DNA from: Moringa oleifera
Taxonomy: Eukaryota; Streptophyta; Magnoliopsida; Brassicales; Moringaceae
Length of the DNA: 64,000 nt
Assembly (NCBI GenBank): GCA_021397835.1
Contig: JAJFZO010000583.1
Span: 155,001-219,000, forward strand
Direction: 5' to 3'
A program made the position numbers and the translations under genes. This document shows positions 48,881 through 59,140 of the stretch, in pieces. The notes beneath the pieces are model-generated. The model ran no database searches, was not told the origin of the DNA, and saw nothing but the letters and a program-made list of their open reading frames with translations. Within the stretch, counting starts at the first letter, position 1. Every line of letters starts with the position of its first letter.

Positions 48881-50173
48881 AATGAAATCCACTAAATTGT
48901 GGGCAACGAAATGAGAAAAATTATGAGCTGGGATGTGGCTACACAAGCTCGACGGTGTGGGCGGCGAAGCTAACGATGATGCATGCTACAAAAGGGCCAA
49001 ATCGCTGGGGGGATTTCGAGTATGCGGAGTGCTTCATCGCAGACCCTCGAGGCGGCGGACATGGGGTTGAATCCCGACGCTCAGGCTTTCCTAGGCGGAC
49101 TCGTTGCGCAGCGCGATCGGCGACATGATCATCGGCCGTCAGCATTGAGCGAGCCACACGGCCAGCCTGGGCAAGGCGTGACACACCTGCTGCCAAGGCC
49201 TCATCGGTGGGAAAAACGTTGGCAACGAAACGAGAGAAATTATGGGATAATAAGCTGGGATGTGGCTAGACAAACTCGACGGTGTGGGCGGCGAAGCTAA
49301 CGATGATGCATGCTATGCGAGGGCCAAATTGTTGGTGGGATTTTGAGCATGCGGAGTGCTTGGTCGCAGGCCCTCGAGGTTTCAAATGCGGGGCTGGATC
49401 CCGACGCCCAGGCTTGCCTAGGCGGACTCGTTGCGCAGCGCGATCGACGACACGATCGTCGGTCGTTAGCAATGAGCGAGCCACACGGCCAGCCTGGGCA
49501 CCCCTGGTGCCAAGGCCTCATCGATGGGAAAAACATGGGCAACAAAGCGAGAATAATCGTGGGATAATGAGCTGGGATGTGGCTAGACAAGCTCGATGGT
49601 GTGGGCTACGAAGCTAACGATGATGCATGCTATGTGAGGGCCAAATTGTTGGGGGGATTTTGAGCATGCGGAATGCGTCGTCGCAGGCCCTTGAGGTGGC
49701 AGACGTTGGGTTAGATCTCGACGCTCAGGCTTGCCTAGGCAGACTCGTTACGCAGCGCGATCGAGGACACGATCATCAGCCGTTAGCAACGAGCGAGCCA
49801 CACGGCCAGCCTGGGCACCCCTGCTGCCAAGGCCTCATCGGTGGGAAAAACGTGGGCAATGAAGCAAGAATAATCATGGGATAATAAGCTGGGATATGGC
49901 TAGACAAGCTCGATGGTGTGGGCGGTGAAGCTAACGATGATGCATGCTATGTGAGGGCCAAATCGTTGGGGGGATTTCGAGCATGCTGAGTGCCTCGTCG
50001 CGGGCCCTCGAGGCAGCGGACGTGAGGTTGGATCTCGACGCTTATTCTTGCCTAGAAGCGAACTTGTTGCGCAGCGCGATCGAGGACACGATCATCGGCC
50101 GTTAGCAACGAGCGAGCCACATGGCCAGCCTGGGCATGTTGTGACACCCCTGCTGCCAAGGCCTTATCGGTGG
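48881..50173 (+). repeat. 317/327-bp array C in the 5' ETS (about 4 monomers)
   Basis: Monomers start near 48939 (327 bp), 49266, 49583 and 49900. The last is cut at about 50173 and carries the ETS-side variants GCCTAGAAGCGAACTTG and CATGTTGTGACACCCC. This short array between the candidate start and 18S is taken to be the normal form of the family. Confidence 0.88.
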
Positions 50174-50310
50174 TCCCTTGCCATTGAAGAATCGTCCCTT
50201 GCTATTGAAACAATTTCGCGCTTAGCAGCTTGGGTGCGGCGGCACACGATGACCTGCATGATTGATAGGCCTTTCACTCAGCTTAGTTGGCGCGGCGTCT
50301 CGAAGGATGC
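50174..50310 (+). other. unique 3' end of the 5' ETS, copy 1
   Basis: About 137 bp of unique sequence end directly at the 18S start. It includes an imperfect 21-bp tandem duplication (CCCTTGCCATTGAAGAATCG then CCCTTGCTATTGAA) and GTTGGCGCGGCGTCTCG. Colinear with 60443-60578. Confidence 0.7.
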
Positions 50311-51240
50311 TACCTGGTTGATCTTGCCAGTAGTCATATGCTTGTCTGAAAGATTAAGCCATGCATGTGTAAGTATGAACTAATTCAGACTGTGAAACTG
50401 CGAATGGCTCATTAAATCAGTTATAGTTTGTTTGATGGTACCTACTACTCGGATAACCGTAGTAATTTTAGAGCTAATATGTGCAACAAACCCCGACTTC
50501 TGGAAGGGGCGCATTTATTAGATACAAGGTCCACGCGGGAATCCCCCGTTGCTCTGATGATTCATGATAACTCGACGGATCGCAAGGCCATCGTGCCGGC
50601 GATGCATCATTCAAATTTTTGCCCTATCAACTTTCGATGGTAGGATAGTTGCCTACTATGGTGGTGACGGGTGACGGAGAATTAGGGTTCGATTCCAGAG
50701 AGGGAGCCTGAGAAACGGCTACCACATTGAAGGAAGGCAACAGGCATGCAAATTACCCAATCCTGACACGGGGAGGTAGTGACAATAAATAACAATACCG
50801 GGCTCTTCGAGTCTGGTAATTGGAATGAGTATAATCTAAATCCCTTAACGAGGATCCATTGGAGGGCAAGTTTGGTGCCAGCAGCCGCGGTAATTCCAGC
50901 GCCAATAGCGTATATTTAAGTTGTTGCAGTTAAAAAGCTCGTAGTTGGACCTTGGGATGGGTTGGCCGGTCCGCCTACGGTGTGCACCGGTTGGCTCATC
51001 CCTACTGTCGGCGATGCGCTCCTGGCCTTAATTGGCCGGGTCGTGCCTCCAGCGCTGTTACTTTGAAGAAACTAGAGTGCTCAAAGCAAGCCTACGCTTT
51101 GAATACATTAGCATGGGATAACATCATAAGATTTTGATCCTATTCTGTTGGCCTTCGGGATCGGAGTAATGATTAAGAGGGACAGTCAGGGGCATTCGTA
51201 TTTCATTGTGAGAGGTGAAATTCTTGGATTTATGAAAGAT

Positions 51241-51283
<43 letters not shown>

Positions 51284-51310
51284 GGAACGAAAGTTGGGGG
51301 CTCGAAGACA

Positions 51311-51360
<50 letters not shown>

Positions 51361-51369
51361 TGGATGTTG

Positions 51370-51408
<39 letters not shown>

Positions 51409-51436
51409 CTTTGGGTTCCGGGGGGAGTGTGGTCGT

Positions 51437-51476
<40 letters not shown>

Positions 51477-51513
51477 AGAGTGGAGCTTGCAGCTTGATTT
51501 GACTCAACACGGT

Positions 51514-51547
<34 letters not shown>

Positions 51548-51839
51548 TAGACTAAGAGCTCTTTCTTGATTCTATGGGTGGTGGTGCATGGTCGCTCTTA
51601 GTTGGTGGAGCGATTTGTCTGGTTAATTCAGTTAACGAACGAGACCTCAGCCTGCTAACTAGCTACGTGGAGGTGACCCTCCACGGTCGGCTTCTTAGAG
51701 GGACTATGGCCGCTTAGGCCAATGAAGTTTGAGGTAATAAAAGGTTTGTGATGCCCTTAGATGTTCCAGGCAGCACGCGCGCTACACTGATGTATTCAAC
51801 GAGTTTATAGCCTTGGCCGACAGGCCCAGGTAATCTTCA

Positions 51840-51875
<36 letters not shown>

Positions 51876-52026
51876 TTGGTCTTCAACGAGGAATTTCCTA
51901 GTAAACACGAGTCATCAGCTCATGTTGACTACGTCCCTGCCCTTTATACACACTGCCCGTCGCTCCTACCGATTGAATGGTCCAGTGAAGTGTTCAGATC
52001 GCGGCGACGTGGGCGGTTCGTCGCTC

Positions 52027-52067
<41 letters not shown>

Positions 52068-52072
52068 TAGGG

Positions 52073-52106
<34 letters not shown>

Positions 52107-52119
52107 AGAAGGATCATTA
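50311..52119 (+). rRNA. 18S (SSU) rRNA copy 1, full length, probable pseudogene
   Basis: The 1809-nt length is exactly that expected of a plant 18S, from TACCTGGTTGATC to GGATCATTA, with no large indel. The 530 loop (GTGCCAGCAGCCGCGGTAAT) is intact. Several invariant sites have changed. The 5' end reads GATCTTGCCAG (normally GATCCTGCCAG). The decoding region reads TATACACACTGCCCGTC (normally TGTACACACCGCCCGTC, so the base matching E. coli C1400 is T). Other changes are GGTCGTAAGG for GGTCGCAAGG, CACCAAGAGTGG for CACCAGGAGTGG, and GAACCTGCAGAAGG for GAACCTGCGGAAGG. Most are C-to-T or G-to-A, as expected of methylated, silent rDNA. It belongs to the most complete unit and is followed by ITS1. 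I am sure of its identity and fairly sure that it is not functional. Confidence 0.95.
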
Positions 52120-52350
52120 TCGAAAACTCACTCAGCAAAACGACCCACAAACACGTTGTAAACACACTGGTGGGGCGGAGGGCTCTCGAGCCCCTCATCC
52201 CGCCTCACGCGGCAAAGGTGCGCGGGCTCGAGAGCAACAACAAAACTCACAGCGCGGGATGCGCCAAGGAACTCGAATGAAAAAGCATGCCCTAGTCGCC
52301 CCGATCTCGATGCACGGCTAGTGGTCGTGTCGTCCCTAAACGTTATCTAA
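52120..52350 (+). other. ITS1, copy 1
   Basis: Spacer between 18S and 5.8S (231 bp). It contains the angiosperm-conserved ITS1 core, here GCGCGGGATGCGCCAAGGAA at about 52253-52272. An inverted pair flanks GGGGCGGAGGGCTCTCGAGC and GCGGGCTCGAGAGC. It should be useful for placing the plant by database comparison. Confidence 0.9.
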
Positions 52351-52511
52351 AATGACTCTCGACAACAGATATCTCGGCTCTCGCATCGATGAAGAATGTA
52401 GTGAAATGCGATACTTGGTGTGAATTGTTGAATCCCGTGAACCATCGAGTCTTTGAACATAAGTTGCGCCCGAAGCCATCAGGCTGAGGGCACGTCTGCC
52501 TAGGTATCAAG
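52351..52511 (+). rRNA. 5.8S rRNA copy 1, probable pseudogene
   Basis: About 161 nt from AATGACTCTCGACAACAG to CGTCTGCCTAGGTATCAAG. All three plant 5.8S motifs commonly used to spot pseudogenes are altered. Motif 1 is CGATGAAGAATGTAGT (normally CGATGAAGAACGTAGC). Motif 2 is GAATTGTTGAATCC (normally GAATTGCAGAATCC). Motif 3 is TTTGAACATAAG (normally TTTGAACGCAAG). CCCGTGAACC replaces CCCGCGAACC. The changes are mainly C-to-T and G-to-A. The identity is clear; function is unlikely. Confidence 0.93.
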
Positions 52512-52730
52512 CACTGTCGCCCTCGACCCCCCCGCATCCCTTTGGGGAGGGGAGGGACCATCGCAGGGCAAATGTTGGCCTCCCGTGCGCCTCTGGCTTG
52601 CGGTTGGCCTAAAAAAGAGTCTTGAGCGACGCCGCGTCATGGCTTGGCGGTGATAGAGAAAGCCTCGTGCTCCCTCGTGCGCGTGTCACTTGCTCGCGGC
52701 TCACAGACCCAAAGATCGATCGATCGAGAT
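52512..52730 (+). other. ITS2, copy 1
   Basis: A 219-bp spacer between 5.8S and 26S. It contains a C-rich/G-rich pair (CCCCCCCGCATCCC and GGGGAGGGGAGGG near 52528-52556) able to form a hairpin, and the tetranucleotide run GATCGATCGATCGAGA near 52714. This is the only ITS2 in the window. Confidence 0.88.
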
Positions 52731-52759
52731 GCGACCCCAGGTCAGGTGGGACCACCCGT

Positions 52760-52797
<38 letters not shown>

Positions 52798-53071
52798 AAC
52801 AAGGATTCCTCTAGTAACGGCGAGCGAACTAGGAAAAGCCCAGCTTGAAAATCGAGCGCCCTTGGCACTTGAATTGTAGTCTGGAGAAGCGTCCTCAGCG
52901 ATGGACCGGGGCCCAAGTCCCCTGGAAAGGAGAATCGGAGAGGGTGAGAGCCCTGTCGACGAGTCAGGTTGTTTGGGAATGCAGCCCCAATAGGGCGATA
53001 AATTCCATCCAAGGCTAAATACGGGCGAGAGACCGATAGCGAACAAGTACCGCGAGGAAAAGATGAAAAGT

Positions 53072-53123
<52 letters not shown>

Positions 53124-53668
53124 AGGGGTCGACGATGCACCTTGGTCGGATGTGGAACGGCCATGAGCCGATCCACCGATCGACTCGGCGTGTGGACCGA
53201 CGCAGATCGCGACGGTGGCCTAAGCCCAAGCCTTTGATACGCTCGCGGAGACGTCGTCGTCGAGATCGTGGTTGGCAGCTCACACCATCGTGGGGGTGCT
53301 TCGGCACCTACGCACTCCTGGCGTTGGCCAGCGGGCTCCCCATTTATATCGTCTTGAAACACGGACCAAGGAGTCTGACATGCGTGCCAGTCAACGGGCG
53401 AGTAAACCCGTAAGGCGCAAGGAAGCTGATTGGCAGGATCCCTTGCAGGTGCACCACTGACCGACCTCGATCTTTTGAGAAAGGTTCGAGTGCAAGCATG
53501 CCTGTCGGGACTCGAAAGATGGTGAACTATGCCTGAGCGGGGCGAAGCCAGAGGAAACTCTGGTGGAGGCCCGCAATGATACTGACGTGCAAATCGTTCG
53601 TCTGACTTAGGTATAGGGGCGAAAGACTAATCGAATTATCTAGTAGCTGGTTCCTTCCGAAGTTTCCC
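52731..53668 (+). pseudogene. 26S (LSU) rRNA 5' fragment, truncated
   Basis: It starts at the 26S terminus GCGACCCCAGGTCAGGTGGG, contains TAAGCATATCAATAAGCGGA and TGAAATTGTCGGGAGGGAAG, and ends at CTGGTTCCTTCCGAAGTTTCCC. Only about the first 938 nt of a ~3.4-kb gene are present. At 53666-53670 a run of C is shared with the C-rich post-26S spacer, into which the sequence jumps. Near 52950, GAGCCCTGTCGACGAGTC looks about 30 nt shorter than typical plant 26S, judged from memory. Non-functional through truncation. Confidence 0.93.
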
Positions 53669-53837
53669 CCACAACAATTGTCCCTCTCTTGTCGAAAACT
53701 GATGCCACGAGGTTAGAAACGGTCCCTCAAGATAATGGCCTGGAAAAAGAAGCAAGTCCTTTGGCTTGTAGAGAATGAGAAACACAAGAAAAAAACACTT
53801 GGAAACATATCGGGAAGCATTAGAGAACCAAGTATTG
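53669..53837 (+). other. post-26S spacer, copy 3 (truncated at both ends)
   Basis: Matches the spacer at 40217 onward from CCCACAACAATTGTCCCTC to GAGAACCAAGTATTGCTGC, then passes into a 317-family monomer (CCAAAGCTTCATCAGTGGG). The GCTGC word near the junction is similar on both sides. The C-rich start and the A-rich end are missing. Confidence 0.8.
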
Positions 53838-54799
53838 CTGCCAAAGCTTCATCAGTGGGAAAAACATGGGCAACGAAATGAGAGAAATTGTGGGACAATA
53901 AGCTGGGATGTGGCTAGACAAGCTCGATGGTGTGGGCAGCGAATCTAACGATGATGCATGCTACGTGAGGGCCAAATCGTTGGGGGGATTTCGAGCATGC
54001 AGAGTGCTTCATCGCAGGCCATTGAGGTGGCAGATGTGGGGTTGGATCTCGACGCTCAGGCTTGCCTAGGCGGACTCGTTACGCAGCGCGATCGACGACA
54101 CGATCGTCGGCTATTAGCAATGAACGAGCCATAAGGCCAGCCTGGGCACCCCTACTGCCAAGGCCTAATCGGTGGGAAAAACGTGGGCAACAAAGTGAGA
54201 ATAATCATTGGATAATGAGATGGGTTGTGGCTAGACAAGCTCGATGGTGTGGGCAGCGAAGCTAACGATGATGCATGCTACGTGAGGGCCAAATCGTTGG
54301 GGGGATTTCGAGCATGCGGAGTGCTTCGTCGCAGGTCCTCGAGGTGACAGACGTGGGGTTGGATCTCAACACTCAGGCTTGCTTAGGCAGACTCATTGTG
54401 CAGTGCGATCGACGACACGATCGTCGGCCGTTAGCAATGAGTGAGCCACATGGCCAGCCTTGGCACCCCTGCTGCCAAGGCCTCATCGGTGGGAAAAACG
54501 TGGGCAACGAAGCGAGAATAATTGTGGGATAATGAGCTGGGATGTAGCTAGACAAGCTCGATGGTATGGGCGACGAAGGTAACGATGATGCATGCTACAT
54601 GAGGGCCAAATCGTTAGGGGGATTTCGAGCATGCGGAGTGCTTTGTCGTAGGCCCTCGAGGAGGCGGACGCGGGATTAGATCTTGACGCTTTGGCTTGCC
54701 TAGAAGCGGACTTGTTGTGTAGCGTGATCGACGACACGATCGTCGACCGTTAGAAACGAGCGAGCTACACGGCCAGCCTGGGCACGTTGTGACACCCCA
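53838..54799 (+). repeat. 317-bp array D (about 3 monomers)
   Basis: Colinear with 38238-39199 at an offset of 15600 bp. It includes the private variants GAGCCATAAGGCC and ATAATGAGATGGGTTGTGGC, and the last monomer with GCCTAGAAGCGGACTTG. It ends in the same CACGTTGTGACACCCC junction to 26S as array A. Confidence 0.9.
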
Positions 54800-55291
54800 G
54801 TGAGTAGGAGGGCGCGGTGGTCGCTGCAAAACCCGAGGCGCGAGCCTGGACGAAGCAGCCATCGGTACAAATCTTGGTGGTAGTAGCAAATATTTAAATG
54901 AGAACTTTGAAGGTCGAATAAGGGATAGGTTCCATGTGAACGGCACTTACACATGGGTTAGTCGATCCTAAGAGACGAGGGAAGCCTGTCGTATAATGCC
55001 TCGGCGCTAGCTTCGTAAGGGGATCCGGTTAAAATTTCGGAACGGGGACGTAGCGGCTGACGATAACGTTAGGGAGTCTGAAGACGTCGGCGGTGGCCCC
55101 GAAAAGAGTTATCTTTTCTGTTTAATAGCCTGCCCACCCTGGAAACGGCTCAGCCGGAGCTAGGGTGTAGCGGTTAGAAGAGCACCGCACATCGCGTGGT
55201 GTCCGGTGCTCCCCTGGCGACCCTTGAAAATCCAGAGGACCGAGTGCAGCCAAGCGTTCATAGCGACGATGCTTTTTGATCCTTCAATGTT

Positions 55292-55323
<32 letters not shown>

Positions 55324-55803
55324 CAAGTGTTGGATTGTTCACCCACCAATAGGGAACGTGAGCTAGGTTTAGACCGTCGTGAGACTGGTTAGTTTTACCC
55401 TACTGATGCCCACATCGCGATAGTAATTCAACCTAGTACGAGAGGAACCGTTGATTCGCACAATTGGTCATCGTGCTTGGTTGAAAAGCCAGTGGCGCAA
55501 AGCTACCGTGCGCTGGATTATGACTGAACGCTTCTAAGTCAGAATCCGGGTTAGAAGCGATGCATGCGCCCGTCGCCCAATTGCTGACCTACAGTAGGGG
55601 CCTCCAGGCCCCTAAAGGCACGTGTCGTTTGCCAAGCTCGCGTGGTGGAGGAGCCTCGTGGGCTGCCTTGAACTGTGATTCCCACCGAGCGACGGGTAGA
55701 ATCATTTGCAAACGACTTAAATACACGATGGGGTATTGTAAGTGGCAAAGTGGCCTTGCTGCCACGATCCATTGAGATTCAGCCCTTTGTCGCTTGGATT
55801 CGT
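54800..55803 (+). pseudogene. 26S (LSU) rRNA 3' fragment 3, internally deleted
   Basis: This is the same 1004-nt structure as 39200-40203, with the same join CCGAGT/GCAGCCAAGCG at about 55243-55250 and the same entry point after GACACCCC. It therefore lacks the domain containing the peptidyl transferase loop. It differs from fragment 1 only by substitutions. It keeps CCTAGTACGAGAGGAACC near the 3' end. Shared breakpoints show that both came from one rearranged ancestor. Confidence 0.92.
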
Positions 55804-56016
55804 CCCTCCCCCCCCCCCTTTCCTGAACCCCAACAATAATTGTCCCTCTCTTTTCAAAAATTGATGCCACAAGGTTAGAAACGGTCCCTCAAGGTAATGG
55901 CCTGGAAAAAGAAGCAAGTCCTTTGGGCTGGTAGAGAATGAGAAACACAAGAGAAAAACACTTGGAAACATATCGGGAAGCATTGGAGAACCAAGTGTTA
56001 CTGCAATAAAAAAAAC
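55804..56016 (+). other. post-26S spacer, copy 4
   Basis: Full-length spacer with a long C run near 55806-55818, then the conserved GAAACGGTCCCTCAAGGTAA and the A-rich end GCAATAAAAAAAACATAGGG. No gene is seen. Confidence 0.7.
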
Positions 56017-58265
56017 ATAGGGCCAAGTGCCCAGCGTGCGGCAGCGATGGGCGCTAGCCAGGCCACAGGCCCCAATCACGAGCCAGCCTCCTCGTCCCTG
56101 TCCCTCGACTTAGTGCCCAACGAGCGAGCCAGGGGAGCCGCGTCACACGGACCCTGGGCACGGGAGGCATACCCAGGCAGCCCACAACAGGCACGGCATG
56201 GGCCAAGTGCCCAACGTGTGGCAACAGTGGGTGCGCCAGACAGGCCACAGGAGCCCATCGTCCCTATCCCCCGACTAAGTGCCCAGCGAGCGAGCCAGGG
56301 GAACCATGTCGCACGGACCCTGGGCACGGGTGGCATGCCCCAACAGCCCCCAGCAGGCACGGCATGGGCCAAGTGCCCAGCATGCAGTAGGGGTGGGCGC
56401 GCCAGCCAGCCCCTTCATCCCTGTCCCTCGACTTAGTGCCCAGCGAGCGAGCCAGGGGAGCCACGTCGCATGAACCCTCGACACGGGAGGCATGCCCCAA
56501 CAGCTCCTAGCAGGCACGACATGGTTCAAGTGCCCAGCGTACGGCAACGGTGGCACGCCAGCAAGGCTACAGGCGCCCATCAAGAGCCAGCCCCGTCGTC
56601 CTAGTCCCTCGACTTAGGGCCCAGCGAGCGAGCCAGGGGAGCTGCATCGCATGGACCCTAGGCATAGGAGGCATGCCCAGGCAGCCCCCAGCAGGCACGG
56701 CATGGGCCAAGTGCCGAGCATGCGGCAGAGGAGGGCGCGCCAGCCAGGGCACAGGCGCCCATCGCGAGCCAGCCCCTTCGTCCCTATCCCTAGACTAAGT
56801 GCCCAGCGTGCGAGCCAGGGAAGCCGTGTTGCATGGAAACTGGGCACGGGAGGTATGCCCAGGCAGCCCCTAGCAGGCACCGCATTGGCCAAGTGCCCAG
56901 TGTGCGGCAGCAGTGGCCGCGCCTGCCAGGCCACAGGCGCCCATCGCGAGCTAGCCCTCTCGTCCCTATCCCCCAACTAACTGCCCAGCGAACGAGCCAG
57001 GGGAGCCACATCGCACAGAACCTGGGCGTGGGAGGCATGCCCAGGTAGCCCCCAGTAGACATGGCATAGGCCAAGTGCCCAGGGTGCGGCAGCGGTGGGC
57101 GCTAGCCAGGCCACAAGCGCCAATCACGAGCCAGCCCCCTCGTCCCTCGACTTAGTGCCCAGCGAGCAAGCCAGGGGAGCCGCGTCGCACGGACCTTGGG
57201 CATGGGAGGCATGCCTCAACAGCCCCCAGCAGGCATAGCATGGGCCAAGTGACCAGTGTGCGGTAGAGGTGGGCGCGCCAGCCAGGCCACGGGCGCCCAT
57301 CGTGAGCCAGCCCCCTCATCCTTGTCCCTCGACTTAGTGCCCAGCGAGCGAGCCAGGGGAGCCGCATTGCATGGTCCCTGGGCACGGGAGGCATACCCAG
57401 GCAGCCACTAGCAGGTCCGGCATGAGCCAAGTGCCTAGTGTGCGGCAGCGGTGGGCACGCCAGCTAGGCCACGGGCGCCCATCGCGACCCATCCCTCTTG
57501 TCCCTATCCCTAGACTTAGTGCCCACAGAGCGAGCCAGGGGAGCCGCGTCGCATGGACCCTGGGCATGGGAGTTATGCCCCAACAGCCCCCCAGCTTGCC
57601 CGACATGGGCCAAGTGCCCAGTGTGCGGTAGCGGTGGGTGCGCTAGCCAGGCCACGGGCCCCCATCGCGAGCCAGCCCCTTTGTCCCTGTCCCTCGACTT
57701 GGTGCCTAGCGACCGAGCCAGGGGAGCCACGTCTGATGGACCCTGGGCACGGGAGGCATGCCTAGGCAGCCCCCAGCAGACACGGTATGGGCCAAGTGCC
57801 CTGCGTGCGGCAAAGGAGGGCGCGCCAGCCAGGCCATAGGAGCCCATTGCGAGCCAGCCCCCTCGTCCCAGCCGCTCGATTGACTGCCAGTGTTCGAGCC
57901 AGGGAAGCCACGTTGCATGGACTCTGGGCATGGGTGGCACCCCTAGGCAGCCCCCAACAGGCACAGCATGGGCTGCTCGCCCAGCGTGCGGCAGAGGTGG
58001 GCACGCCAGCCAGGCCGCGGGCGCCCATTGCGAGCCAGTCCCCTCGTCCCTGTCCCTCGACTTAGTGCCCAGCGTGCAAGCCAGGAGGGCCGCGTCACAT
58101 GCAACCTGGACACGGGAGGTATTCCCTAGCAGCCCCCCAGTAGGCACGGCATGGGCTGCTCGCCAGGCGTGCGGCAGCAGTTGGCGCGCCAGCCATGCTG
58201 CGGGCGCTAATCGCAAGCCAGCCCCCTCATCCCTGCCCCTTGACTGACTGCCCAGCGTGCGAGCC
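56017..58265 (+). repeat. 182-bp GC-rich IGS repeat, array D (about 12 monomers)
   Basis: Same monomer and orientation as arrays B and C, with the 3' switch to GGGCTGCTCGCCCAGCGTGC after about 57960. The long minus-strand open frame across 57464-58456 arises because GC-rich repeats contain few stop codons. The 182-bp period shifts frame at every monomer, so it is not taken as a gene. Confidence 0.92.
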
Positions 58266-58535
58266 AGGGGAGCCACAGCAGTCACCAGCAAGCACGGCGC
58301 CAGCCTTGCCAGGGGCGCCCCACACAAGCCAGCTGCGAGCACGCCGTGAGGCTCAGCACATGCTGTGGGCGTTGATTTCATGGGCAAGCTGGCCTTGGCC
58401 GTGGCCCCTGGCTCTGGTGGACCCTGAGGGCTGCCATGGGGTGGCTGGAGGTGCACTGGACAGGGTTGCCGGCAAGCACCATGGGCCAGGCAGAGGCACA
58501 GCTGCCCCAGCCTGCTGGCTGCAATGCCCAGTTAC
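58266..58535 (+). other. GC-rich non-tandem flank of the 182-bp array, copy 3
   Basis: Colinear with 251-505 and 48011-48275, including GTGGGCGTTGATTTCATGGG and GCTGCCATGGGGTGGCTGG. Non-coding. Confidence 0.75.
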
Positions 58536-58872
58536 GAAATTGTTATGAATTGACCATCTTTTCATCATAGAATTGGTCTTGAAAGGACTTTAATAATTCG
58601 TGTAATTCATGAGGAGTCTGCCCCTGAAGTTTGGGATCATTTCAACTCACGGGTTATTTTTGATGATTTTTTTCAATTTTTGGCTGTAGAAAATTCATTA
58701 AAAAAAATTTAGTTCCCATAAAATTCTGAAATTTTTTTTCGTGGTAGATATGATTATTCTCCATTTATATACAAAATTTCAGCTCAAAATTCCAAGTAAA
58801 TAATTTTTAAGACCCATTATGACGGCTCAGACATATTGATGTTTCCTCCTACCGAGAGTGAAATTTCATTTA
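58536..58872 (+). promoter_or_regulatory. AT-rich element, copy 4
   Basis: Full-length AT-rich element from CGAAATTGTTATGAATTGAC to GAGTGAAATTTCATTTA. Highly similar to copy 3. Candidate promoter-upstream region by position. Confidence 0.5.
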
Positions 58873-58891
58873 AGACTCTTTAGGGGGGAGG
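58873..58891 (+). promoter_or_regulatory. candidate Pol I start, copy 4 (joined to 18S copy 2)
   Basis: AGACTCTTTAGGGGGGAGG lies 1697 bp upstream of the 18S start at 60579. It is identical to copy 1 in the core. The preceding AT-rich element and the A-plus-G-run match the general plant layout; proof would need mapped 5' ends. Confidence 0.45.
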
Positions 58892-59140
58892 TGGTCACCT
58901 AGCTTGCTGGTTGCCAACAGGCCATGCATGCCTCCTCCCTGCCCATCCCACGTGGGCAGGCGCTGGGCTTGGGCAACCCGGCGCGCATGGCATGGGCAGG
59001 GCGGCTTACTGCCTTGCCCATCCAGCTGGTGGTGCATGGCTGTGGCAGCCACCACCGCCAACAGGCAGGCGGCCGGCGACATCGGCCGAAGAGTGTGGGA
59101 CGCCCGATCAGTAGCCAATGGAGTAGGGAAAACGTCAGAA
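58892..59140 (+). other. 5' ETS leader, copy 4
   Basis: Colinear with 869-1107 and 48633-48880, including CCCACGTGGG at 58947-58956. Non-coding. Confidence 0.55.

Noticed and set aside
50311..55803. Short reading frames inside 18S, 5.8S and 26S sequence
   Set aside because: The DNA is plainly rRNA; the frames are incidental.
57464..58456. 330-residue minus-strand open frame, and similar frames at 62785-63901 and 47138-47854
   Set aside because: They lie in the 182-bp GC-rich array, where stop codons are rare. The period shifts the reading frame each monomer, and the product would be low-complexity Ala/Gly/Pro/Arg-rich sequence.
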